DNA of 64,000 nt, taken from positions 28,273,401 to 28,337,400 of the forward strand of contig CM049317.1 of assembly GCA_026874595.1 (NCBI GenBank), written 5' to 3'. Position 1 is the first letter of the stretch, and each line of letters opens with the position of its first letter. Below, piece after piece: positions 46,876 through 58,038 of this stretch. The translations under genes were made by a program, and so were the position numbers. The stretch is from Sipunculus nudus. Lineage: Eukaryota; Annelida; Sipuncula; Golfingiida; Sipunculidae. The notes beneath the pieces were generated by a model that saw nothing but the letters and a program-made list of their open reading frames with translations, ran no database searches and was not told the DNA's origin.

Positions 46876-49800
46876 TCACAGATAACGGTAAGTTGTTTCC
46901 TCAGTGTATCTACTATGATTTTCCTTAATCACCCAAACTGAATCCACAATAGCACCACCCTGCAAATGAAATACAAAATAAAATCATTAAACTTATTATA
47001 TCAATACCCCCCCCCCCACTAAAATCATTATTCTAAATAGCAAGAATTTTCGTGCTTATCTCAAATTAATCATAGCTATCTAATTTTTGCCTTTCATCAA
47101 GATAAGGATGTTTGTTAACTTGTGTGGTATATGTATCCTGAAAACTTATTACGATTAGATACTTAAAGAGCAAATATATGTATATATATATATATGGGCC
47201 AATGAGATATGTTCATGTTAAGTGTATATGTACGCTCCTCGCACAGAGGTTATACAGTCATCCCAGATGGCTGCTTTGTACAACAAGAAATATTCTGGGT
47301 GTTACACAAAGAGCAAAGAACTGTAAATCAGACCATTCAAAGTGTGGTACTGCATTTTACATCCAGCAAAAATTCTAAGCATGTTACACCACTCTCATTG
47401 GTCTGATTACACCAGGATAATTAATCTCATTGGTCTGATTTTCTGCCCATACTGTGTGTGAACCCTGGTGTTTTAACAAAGAATTTTGCTATACAAAGAA
47501 GCAGTTACACAAGAGGGGATCTGGGACAACTGCAGTGTATGACTGCTGTGTGAGGAGCATACAGTAAAGGACACTTAAGAAAGCTTAAAAATAACATCAG
47601 GGAAGTAAGGTGCCTTCAAAACTAAATAATAGGAATATTCAAGTAGAATTTAATAAAAGTGCTTAGGATGTTATAAACGGATCTACCAAATGCCCAAACA
47701 AGCCTAAGAAGACCCTGAATGCCTTCATCACCTACTGTACTGCAGAAGTCTTTGGCTGATCATAATCCTGGCAGTTTACTGAATTAAAGTTAGAATTGCT
47801 CGCTGCTTGAACAAGACACATTGTAGGTACATTTTTTTTGTTATCTGTCTGTACTGGCATGACCCACCTTATCATCAGAGACCTGCTCCAGATATAGGTG
47901 TGTAGTATTATGGACCATCATTCTGGTGTATCCATAGTCACTGTTACGGTACGCTAGCCACTCCGGTGGAGGGTACTTAAAACCATCATGGCCTTCTTCA
48001 CATCCCTAAATACAAAGGAAGAGAGGCATCTTATACGAACGTACTGTAGATGTTATATAGATAGACACTCCATACCTTCAAGGTATAGCATTGCTTCAAA
48101 GTTTTGAAAGATTTATTAAAACATAAATACAAAAGTTACATAGATAATTGTGAACAAGAAATTTTTAATTTTTGTGCAATGACACTCTTGTCAAATATGA
48201 AAAACAATAAGACATGATTCAAATGAAACTAGAATTTGGGTAGTCCACAAGCGACGAGGTGTATCCGCCAAAATCAGAGTAGGACGGGTGAAGTGAGGCA
48301 TGGATTGAGTGGCAAGGGGAAATAGAGTAAGATGTGTTACATATTAGCACGGATGTCTGCCACGTAAACATGATGTAGGTGGCACCACCTATTATTTGAA
48401 CTAGAAACTATCCAAACCAATGCAGAGATATGAATGTGTTTGTGTATGTTATAAAGCTGTCCCAGGCTACATTTGTGTAAAGTTTTTTCCGGAATGGTCA
48501 AACGAGTCTAAAGATATGTGGGTTATTGTGTCAAAACAGACGCACAGATGGATGCACTGGAAAGAGGAAGGGTCAGAGGTCAACGCTGAATGGTTAGGCA
48601 CCAGTTCACATGTGACCTGATAACTGGTGTAAGTTTCAGAAAAATTGGTCCAGCAGTCTCAGAGGAGTTCTTTGGAAACGAATACGGTGGCAACGGCATA
48701 ACCCGGTCAAAAACATAGTATCTGCAAAACTTTGTATTGGCGGATACAAAAATAAACTGAAATAAGTATTGATGTAAATAATAAAACACCTTAAATGCTT
48801 GGATATTAAAGTTCAAGGTGTGTTCTTTAACTGAGCTGTGAAATTTCTATATCTAGAGTTCACAAATGTGTCTGCTTAAAGGTACAAAGAAGTACTATTT
48901 GACCACAGAAAATTTTAAAGAAAAGCAAAACCTATTGTTATGCTGTCTGATTGGTGCAGGTAACTGGTACTTGTTCTGAAATGGTAAATCTTGACTTTAT
49001 ATTTGGCTTTTTTATATGTGACATTAAAATCATTTAAAGCTTGTACAGTCATGCAAGAGGTTTATTGTTTAATCATGGGTAACAGCATATGTTTCATATT
49101 TACACATATAAGCAAATTAAAGACATTTACTCAGAAGTAAATGCATAAATTTAGATGTTGAAACATAGAAAATAGGAAAGGCAGTTTGTTGGATATGAAT
49201 GAGACAGAGTTACATAGAGAATATGGGATAAACTCACTGCTGAGCCTGTTGTTATATGAACTGGTGCTCCTGGATTCCTGTAGGGGTTGTCTTTACTTCC
49301 ATTGTAAACCTATAAACAAGCATAAAATTTTCAGACTGCACAATATATAGAAGAGCTGTTTTTTTTTACAGGTACTTAAAACCAAACTCTGCATGCATTA
49401 GAGGATAATATTTGCAGTGCAGGTGACATTTTTTTCACATTGTATGAGACATTCCTACTGCCACTGTTCCTGTCAATAGTTCCATCTCAGATGCTATAAT
49501 TTAACAGAACAACCTTAGAATTACTGAAGAATGACTTTACAGCAACAGCAAATTCAATTACACCCTTTGAAGGAGCCAGCTTATATTAAAAATAACTTCC
49601 TTGATATCAGAATCTAGATAAAAACAAAATAACAATGCTTCACTTGAAATTAGTGAAATATGTTATGTAGATGAGAGCTGGAATCTAATTCCACTCTCTG
49701 TTTCTCATATGCAACAATCTTATCATTTAGGTATCCATTTTGTATAATTGGTATTCATTATGTGACAAATATGTATCTTGTAGTCAGCTATGGTATTAGC

Positions 49801-52800
49801 CTGTGCATATCGGGTATATACTGACATATATAAAACAAATATGCATTTTGAATGTTTTATATGCTTTATGTATGTAGTGTTTAGACAATGTGTATACCTT
49901 GTAATCATAGAGAGGCCACAATCTTTCATAAATATGTTCATGGGCCCAGAGTTCTATATCAACTCCATTGTCCAAGAAGAGCTTCTCCAGGCCAGGAAGT
50001 GACAGTCCAGGGACACCTACACGCACCTTCAAGAAAAGTGAACAGCCAGCCACTGATCAACTGAATGTCGCATATTGGCTAATCAGAGTGGTAGACAATG
50101 CAACTTAATGAATATTAATACTTAAACATTTTATTCAAGGGGAAAATATTGGGCCAATCCTGGATTCAAACCCTTCTTGGTGGGCCACAGGTCTGGCATT
50201 CCAACCACTTTGCTTGAAAAGGAAGCTTCATTAGCGAGACAGTTAAGTCCGCTTTTACATGCGCCAATGACACACCCCCTCTTAAGAACATTCTCCTATC
50301 AGAAAAAGATTAATTAACCACAGAGTCATATTTTTTGGTGAACTTAAGTCCGATGTCGGATGTCATTTTGAATAAGTTCCCATTTATTACGTGTAATGTT
50401 GTTCAGAGTGAAAAATATTGGGCCAATCTCCATGTTGGTGGTGCGCATTCAAACCACTGCCTTTTATTTGCACCCCAAATCAATATACTGTGGTTCCCTT
50501 TTTAATTCGCAGGGGTTTTAATTTTGCAAATATGAAATAATCATGAAAATGAAACCTCAGGATTAAAATGACCCATCAACTAAGATGAACAAGAGGGGAT
50601 GATGCATTTGCAAAAACAGATAAGTTATGCGGCAATTGCATGAGATATATCAACTGTGACACCAGTTATAAGTGAATGACTGAACCAGAAATGAGCAAAG
50701 TATTGTAGGATTTGTTCTTAATTTAAAATCAATACAAATACAACTGTACCTAGATTGTATAGGTTCTGGTGCAATCGCAAAAATGAAACCGTTGCGAAAC
50801 GCACAAAATAAAGAAATGGCGAAAAATTTCAGCCTTGCAAATATAAAGCCTACTACAGTTTATGCAGATGGCTCAGAAAGAAAGTAAACCCCTGTAAAAG
50901 TAACACCTTTCCCAAAAATCTTATCAAAATTGTATTATTTTATCTTCTTGAAAGAAATGTCTGAGTGGCTGGAGCTTAAAATTAAGTTTTTATTGAAAAA
51001 CTTGCAGGGGGTTAAAATTGATGTGGGTGGTGCCTGAGAACCATACCTTTTTTTTGGCCTTAGAAATGTTTTGTATACTTTGTAACAACACCTGGACGAC
51101 AGCCAACTTGTAAACTTCACAGGAAATGACTTGTTACCATGGAGATGGAAGTTCACTTTGGTTTGTGATTTTATTGTGTCCTTTAATTTTGTGTTGATTC
51201 ATTATTTGTTGCCTGATGCTTTGATTATTGGCTGTTTACCATGATATTGATGCATAAGGATGGATGGCTGTAACAGATGATTTCCCCTTATAGCATGTGT
51301 CACCACTCGATCATGTTAGTCCACCAGTACAATATAAATGGCTTCCGGGTAAGATATTCAAAATAACTGTAAAACATTTTCCACAAAACTGTTAACACCA
51401 GGGCTGAGACATGTAGCATTAATATATTAACACCAGGCGAGCACTTTGACAAAAATGTTCATTACATTTTTATTTTTAACAAGTGACCCATGGGTCATGA
51501 CGCTCAGCTGACTGGGGATTCACAAAAGGAAATTTTATCATCAGAATGGTAGTATATACTCATTCAACTGAAGCATCAAACAGATTAACCAACAGGCCAA
51601 GATTAAGTCTGTATTTTTATATCTATAAATAGAGAAAAAATGTGTAAACTTTAAAAACTAGAACATGGGTAGCCCACAAGTGACTATGTGTATCTGCCAA
51701 AATCAGAGTGGAACGGGTGAAGTGAGGCATGGATTGAGTGGCAAGGGAAAATAGAGTGAGGTATGTTGCATATTAGCATGAATGTCTGCAGCCTGAATGT
51801 GTATGTAGGTTGTGCCACCTACTACAAATCCAGAAAGCTGTTCAAGTTGTATACATATGCAAAATTTCAGGCAGAAAAGTCAAACCACTACATGTGTATC
51901 AGTGATTATAGCCCACGGCAGACAAACAGACAGACACTGTGCAAAAATGGTTGCAGGTGGCCCCTCCAGTTTTGTGTATGATAAAGACCTATGTGAGATC
52001 TAAACACAACACAATTTTGGCCCAATTAGTCAAACAGTTCCTGAGATATGAGCTTGGATGTGTGAAGCATTAACTAGAATGTAGGTGGCGCCACCTGTCA
52101 TAAAATCAAGAAAGCTGTCCAGGATGTATAAACCTGCAAAATTTTAGGCAGTTATGTCAAACCACTACAGAGAAATGAGTGATTTTAGGCCTCAGCAGAC
52201 AAACAGACAGACGCTGTGCGAAATGTGCAAAAATGGTTGCAGGTGGCCCCTCCAGTTTTGTGTATGATAAAGACCTATGTGAGATCTATACACATGCAAA
52301 ATTTTGGCCCAATCAGTCAAACGGTTGTCATCAGCGTGAACGTGAATGTAGGTGGCGCCACCTGTCATAAAATCAAGAAAGCTATCCAGGATGTATACGC
52401 ATGCCGAATTTCAGGTGAAATAGTCAATTCACTGCAGAGATATGAGTGATTTTAACCCAAGGCAGACAAACAGACAGACGCTGTGCAAAAATGGTTGCAG
52501 GTGGCCCCTCCAGTTTTTGTGTATGTTATGAAGCTATCCAAGGGCTACATTTGTATAAATTTTATTTCCTGATAGGTCAAACGGTTCTTGAGATATGAGC
52601 TTGGATGTCTGCAGCTTGAACGTGAATATAGGTGGCGCCACCTGTCATAAAATCAAGAAAGCTATCCAGGATGTATAAGCATGCCGAATTTTTAGGTGAA
52701 TTAGTCAAATCACTGCAGAAATATGAGTGATTTTAACACAAGGCAGATGAACAGATGGACACTGTGCCAACAGGGTTACAGGTGGCGCCACCATTTTTGT

Positions 52801-55800
52801 GTATGTTATAAAGCCATCCAAGGGCTACATTTGTAAAAATTTTATTTCCTGATCGGTCAAACGGTTCCTGAGATATAAGGGTTTATGTGATGAAACAGAC
52901 ACACAACTGGACACTGGGCAGACAGGAAAGGTCAGAGGTCAACGCAAATTGGTAAGGCACCAGTTCACATGTGACCGGATAATTGGTCTAAGTTTCAGAA
53001 ATATCGTGTTGTGGCGCCACCTGTCATAAAATCAAGAAAGCTATTTAGGATGTATAAGCATGCTGAATTTCAGGTGAATTAGTCAATTCACTGCAGAGAT
53101 ATAAGTGATTTTAACACAAGGCAGATGAACAGATGGACACTGTGCAAACATGGTTACAGGTGGCGCCACCATTTTTTATGTATGTTATGAAGCTATCCAA
53201 GGGCTACATTTGTATAAATTTTATTTCCTGATCGGTCAAACGGGTTCCTGAGATATGAGCTTGGATGTCCTCAGCGTGAACGTGAATGTAGGTAGCGCCA
53301 CCTGTCATAAAATCAAGAAAGCTATCCAGGATGTATACGCATGCCGAATTTCAGGTGAATTAGTCAATTCACTGCAGAGATATGAGTGATTTTAACCCAA
53401 GGCAGATGAACAGATGGACACTGTTCAAACATTGTTACAGGTGGCGCCACCATTTTTTGTGTATGTTATGAAGCTATCCAAGGGCTACATTTGTATAAAT
53501 TTTAGTTCCTAATAGGTCAAATGGTTCCTGAGATATGAGCTTGGATGTCTGCAGCGTGAACGTGAATATAGGTGGCGCCACCTGTCATAAAATCAAGAAA
53601 GCTATCCAGGATGTATACGCATGCCGAATTTCAGGTGAATTAGTCAAATCACTGCAGAGATATGAGTGATTTTAACACAAGGCAGATGAACAGATGGACA
53701 CTGTGCAAACAGGGTTACAGGTGGCGCCACCATTTTTGTGTTTGTTATAAAGCTATCCAAGGGCTACATTTGTATAAATTTTATTTCCTGATCGGTCAAA
53801 CGGTTCCTGAGATATAAGGGTTTATGTGATGAAACAGACGCACAACTGGACACTGGGCAGACAGGAAAGTTCAGAGGTCAACGCAAATTGGTAAGGCACC
53901 AGTTCACATGTGACCCAATAATTGGTCTAAGTTTCAGAAATATTGTGTTGTATTTATTGAGATACTGCAGTTTTTGTATCAAATTTTCCATTATTTTGGG
54001 GGGTATTTTGGAGTTATACAGCTTAAAGAATATGGGTAACAGAGACCTTATTTCAGGATTCCATGGAGACTTTTCATGGGTCTCCCTGTGTGTCAAGAAT
54101 GAAGATTCTAGGTCCAGTCTTTATGATTTGTGCCCTGTTAACAGATGTTCATATCTTAAAAGGTCTCAAAAATAGAGAAAAAATTCGTAAAAAAACCCGA
54201 ACAAATACAGGTGGCACCACCAGTCTGCATAAACTGATGAAACTCTCCATGATCAATACGTATGCCAAAAATCATGAACATCATTGATGTAGTTAATGAG
54301 ATATTGAAGTTTTTGTATGAAACTTTTGACTATTCTGGGGGGGTACTTTGGGGCCCCATAGCTCGAAGGATATGGGTAACAGAGACCTAATTTCTGGTTT
54401 CCATGGAGACTTATCATAGGTCTCTCAGTGTGTTGAGAATGAAGATTCTAGGTCCAGTCGTTATGATTTGTGCCACGCTAACAGATGACAGCATCATTAA
54501 AGGTCTCAAAATAGAGAAAACAACTTGTAAAAAATAAAAAAATACAGGTGGCGCCACCAGTCTGCAGGAACTGATGGAACATCTCATGATCAATATATAT
54601 GCCAAAAATCATGACCATCAGTGATGTAGTTATTGAGATATTGAATTTTTTGTATGAAATTTTTTACTATTCTTGGGGGTACTTTGGGGCCCCATAGCTC
54701 AAAGGATATGGGTAACAGAGACCTAATTTCTGGTTTCCAAGGGGATTTTTCATGGATCTCCCTGTGTGTCAAGAATGAAGATTCTAGGTCCAGTCTTTAT
54801 GATTTGTGCCCTGTTAACAGATGTTCATATCTTAAAAGGTCTCAAAAATAGAGAAAAAATTCGTAAAAAAACCCAAACAAATACAGGTGGCACCACCAGT
54901 CTGCATAAACTGATGAAACTCTCCATGATCAATACGTATGCCAAAAATCATGAACATCATTGATGTAGTTAATGAGATATTGAAGTTTTTGTATGAAACT
55001 TTTGACTATTCTGGGGGGGTACTTTGGGGCCCCATAGCTCGAAGGATATGGGTAACAGAGACCTAATTTCTGGTTTCCATGGAGACTTATCATAGGTCTC
55101 TCAGTGTGTTGAGAATGAAGATTCTAGGTCCAGTCGTTATGATTTGTGCCACGCTAACAGATGACAGCATCATTAAAGGTCTCAAAATAGAGAAAACAAC
55201 TTGTAAAAAATAAAAAAATACAGGTGGCGCCACCAGTCTGCAGGAACTGATGGAACATCTCATGATCAATATATATGCCAAAAATCATGACCATCAGTGA
55301 TGTAGTTATTGAGATATTGAATTTTTTGTATGAAATTTTTTACTATTCTTGGGGGTACTTTGGGGCCCCATAGCTCAAAGGATATGGGTAACAGAGACCT
55401 AATTTCTGGTTTCCAAGGGGATTTTTCATGGATCTCCCTGTGTGTCAAGAATGAAGATTCTAGGTCCAGTCTTTATGATTTGTGCCCTGTTAACAGATGT
55501 TCATATCTTAAAAGGTCTCAAAAATAGAGAAAAAATTCGTAAAAAAACCCAAACAAATACAGGTGGCACCACCAGTCTGCATAAACTGATGAAACTCTCC
55601 ATGATCAATACGTATGCCAAAAATCATGAACATCATTGATGTAGTTAATGAGATAATGAAGTTTTTGTATGAAACTTTTGACTATTCTGGGGGGGTACTT
55701 TGGGGCCCCATAGCTCGAAGGATATGGGTAAAAGAGACCTAATTTCTGGTTTCCAAGGAGATTTTTCATGGACCTCTCAGAATCCTAAGTTACAAGGATC

Positions 55801-57683
55801 TAAGTCCAGTGGTTACGATTTGTGCCCTGTTAACGGACAGATGGCCGGACGGCCGGACGGAAGACAGACAAAGAGTGATCGCTATAGCTCAGATGACTTA
55901 CAGTCAGCTGAGCTAAAAACCCTGGAATATCTAAGATATCTATAGTTCCCCCTCCAATAAGTTAAATGGAAAGAAAAAATTCCCCTGCCAAACATCTCAA
56001 CTTCCACAGACATTATTTAAAATAATGTAAAATGTTTAACTTCTGTTGTATTATGCATATAATGCCATAGTGTGGTCTGAATATGTGAATCAGAATAATT
56101 AAGTCACTGGCATGGTGCAAATATGATATATACTCAATTATCTACCATTAAACCAAATAAGTGTTTCAACGCACTGTATAAAAAGTAATTCTGTTTGACA
56201 TGAATTCAATTGCATAAATCTTAAACGAAAATATGCAATTTAAGTTTCATTATTAACATGCACACATTGTATTTAGAGGTAAAGGGACCTAATATAAATG
56301 TATTTTACTAGGAAATGCTCCCTACTACCCAAGCCAAATAATGAAACAATAAACCTAAAATGATTGTAACTTAAGATACATTATCAGTATGAAATCATTG
56401 ATATTCACCTCAGATATCTTTGAGAAACAAGGGATACATGGGTCACATCGCTCAGCTGAGCTTTAGAAAATTTTAGCAAATCCAAAATATACTTATCTTT
56501 TTATATATATTTATATATATTAGTATTTGAAAAGCTGAGAGGAAATGGCCCGGGCTTGCTAATTGGTGATAAAGGTAATCACATACTGAATATATAATTA
56601 CTGTGCACTTTTATTGACTATATCAAAGATGCAGGAGGCTCTCATGGTGGTGCCACCAGCTTTCAGAACTAGTCATGGTTAATATTCAAGGCAAGATTCA
56701 TGGCAATCCATGCATTAATTATCAAGACACTGGTGGTTTTGTATCAAATTTTTAATCATTCTGTTGGGTACTTACAAACCCCATAGCTCCCAGGATATAT
56801 GTTGCACTGACCTAATTTCAGGTTTCCACGGAGATTTTTTATTGACCTCCTAGGATATATACATAGAAGTTTCTAGGTCCAGTGGTTACAATTTGTGCCC
56901 TGCTAACAGACAGCCGGATGGCCGGACAACCAGACAGCCAGATGGCTGCTGGACGGAGTGCCATACCTATACCTCAGTTGACTTTCATTCAGCTGAGCTA
57001 AAAATTTACAATATTTTGATCTAATTTCTGGTATACAACTAAAACTAGGTTGAATATAGATATATGCTTGAAATAAGCTGTTTAGCTAAACAAATCATCA
57101 TGTTGAATAAATATTTTTTTCAGATTTTTGACAAAGTGCATTATGGTTGGGGCCCATTACTTCAACGATTTATGCAATGTTGACCTAATTTCTGTCATGT
57201 AAATAGGAAATATATGCAGGAATGGTTATATCAAATATGAATAGACTAATGACAGCAGTTTTCATTGTGGGCAGTTTTGAAGTGTAACAATTGGTTATTA
57301 CTGGAAAACAGAGGTTTTACCTTAATTTCTCAAAGAAATGAAGTCGCAGTGACCCAGTTTCAGGTTTGGTAGAAGAACTTAGGGAAATATAACTCTATGT
57401 CAAATTTTGGATTTGTAGGTCTAACAGTTTAAAAAAGTGCCCTTATAACAGACTAACAGCTGGATGGATGGACCAAGGACAAAGGAACATGACTATAGCT
57501 CAGATGACTGACAGTCAACTGAGCCAAAAAGAAAACTTAGAATCACAGCAAGACAGTATGCATGCATACCTTATTATCTGGAAATGTGCAGAAATCCCCA
57601 TCTGACTCTGTACAGTACATTGGCCGGTGACCCATCGTTATAATCCAAGGTTGCACTGCTCGATTCTCAGGTTTATTGGCTTC
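46876..57683 (-). CDS. ACP7-like purple acid phosphatase, last five coding exons (partial)
   Basis: Exons on the minus strand: 57683-57570, 50026-49898, 49309-49238, 48005-47868 and 46959-46876 (TGA at 46876-46878). Every junction is phase 0 with GT..AG ends, and the translation runs without a break for 178 residues. It carries the last two of the five metal-binding motifs of purple acid phosphatases: [10 protein letters not shown] (VxxH-type) and [12 protein letters not shown] (GHxH-type). The animal ACP7 C-terminus follows: [20 protein letters not shown], then [29 protein letters not shown] and [10 protein letters not shown]. The family has a binuclear Fe/metal centre and hydrolyses phosphomonoesters, usually as a secreted or lysosomal glycoprotein. 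N-terminal exons (three motifs and signal peptide) were not found before 64000 and should lie to the right. The intron at 50027-57569 holds several kilobases of minisatellite, which could affect expression or assembly. Confidence 0.88.
48233..48760 (+). mobile_element. Family 2 minisatellite element, short copy
   Basis: Head GGGTAGTCCACAAGCGACGAGGTGTATCCGCC; end ..TTGTATTGGCGGATACAAA, so GTATCCGCC recurs inverted at the tail. It contains GGTGGCACCACC once and AATGGTCAAACGAG. The same head occurs at 51664 and 62765. This copy lacks tandem expansion and is inside an intron of the phosphatase gene. Confidence 0.7.
50027..51478. other. Intron sequence of the phosphatase gene
   Basis: No exon or defined repeat recognised in this 1.4-kb part of the large intron. 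Confidence 0.4.
51900..53935 (+). repeat. Minisatellite with ~280-bp units (family 2 core)
   Basis: Units begin at GGTGGCGCCACCTGTCATAA at 52084, 52351, 52631, 53010, 53291 and 53571, a spacing of 267-281 bases with one 379-base gap. Each unit has two GGTGGCGCCACC palindromes about 120-160 bases apart, dividing it into two half-units: one with ATCAAGAAAGCTATCCAGGA and one with GGTCAAACGGTTCCTGAGAT. Several adjacent units are nearly identical. Confidence 0.88.
53940..55905 (+). repeat. Higher-order minisatellite: 338-bp units in 676-bp dimers
   Basis: Family 1 units carry GTTAACAG or GCTAACAG near 54138, 54478, 54814, 55154, 55490 and 55827. Alternate units match each other far better than neighbours do: the segment from about 54090 to 54765 recurs almost base for base at 54766-55441 and again from 55442. 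Each unit has GGTGGC(G/A)CCACCAGTCTGCA. Confidence 0.9.
56429..57010 (+). mobile_element. Family 1 element, single unit
   Basis: Head ACAAGGGATACATGGGTCACATCGCTCAGCTGAG; one unit with GGTGGTGCCACCAGC; tail with CAGCCGGATGGCCGGAC, ending CATTCAGCTGAGCTAAAAA near 57010. A useful short reference copy of the family. Confidence 0.75.
57100..57535 (+). mobile_element. Family 1 relic, tail only
   Basis: Diverged sequence ends with GATGGATGGACCAAGG, then CTATAGCTCAGATGACTGACAGTCAACTGAGCCAAAAA at about 57530, the family 1 terminal signature. No head was found. It stops about 35 bases before the donor side of the phosphatase exon at 57570. Confidence 0.55.
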
Positions 57684-58038
57684 CTGTGTTGATTCATCAA
57701 CATAATTAACGGTAGTACAAATTAAGTGGAACAATACATGCTGAAATAAACTTGATGAACACGAACTGTTTGCTCTTTTATATGTATGTGGAATTTTATA
57801 TGTCACAGGTTACTTTTAATATTAAAATGGGTTGGTACATATTAACTTACCATGGCTGAGTACCCAATTTCCTTAATTCTGGTTGGGAATGGGGAAACAG
57901 CCTTTAGCAGCATTTAAAAAAACATCTGCTTCATTTGATATGAACATATTTTGCATATATCCTCAGGAAAGAAACAAAAATGCTACCCAGGAAACTATAC
58001 CTGGCGATAGTGTAAATATAAGCTGTCTCCTCAAACAA
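57684..58038. other. Intron sequence upstream of the phosphatase exon
   Basis: No feature recognised. A GTTGATGAATCAACACAG acceptor directly precedes the exon on the minus strand. Confidence 0.4.

Larger units (their letters stand above)
51479..55920 (+). mobile_element. Composite minisatellite element in a phosphatase intron
   Basis: Family 1 head (ACAAGTGACCCATGGGTCAT..GCTCAGCTGA) at 51479, a family 2 head at about 51660, family 2 tandem units to about 53940, then family 1 ~338-bp units, and a family 1 tail with GGCCGGACGG ending CAGTCAGCTGAGCTAAAAA near 55920. The layout implies a family 2 element inserted in, or recombined with, a family 1 element. No protein-coding capacity: the frames in it repeat with the satellite period. 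Confidence 0.72.

Noticed and set aside
51900-55905. Regular repeats as a possible CRISPR array
   Set aside because: Units are 280 and 338 bases with no short repeat/spacer alternation, and the genome is eukaryotic.
54063-55945. Repeated 60-90 aa open frames on both strands
   Set aside because: They recur with the satellite period, occur on both strands at once, and match no family.
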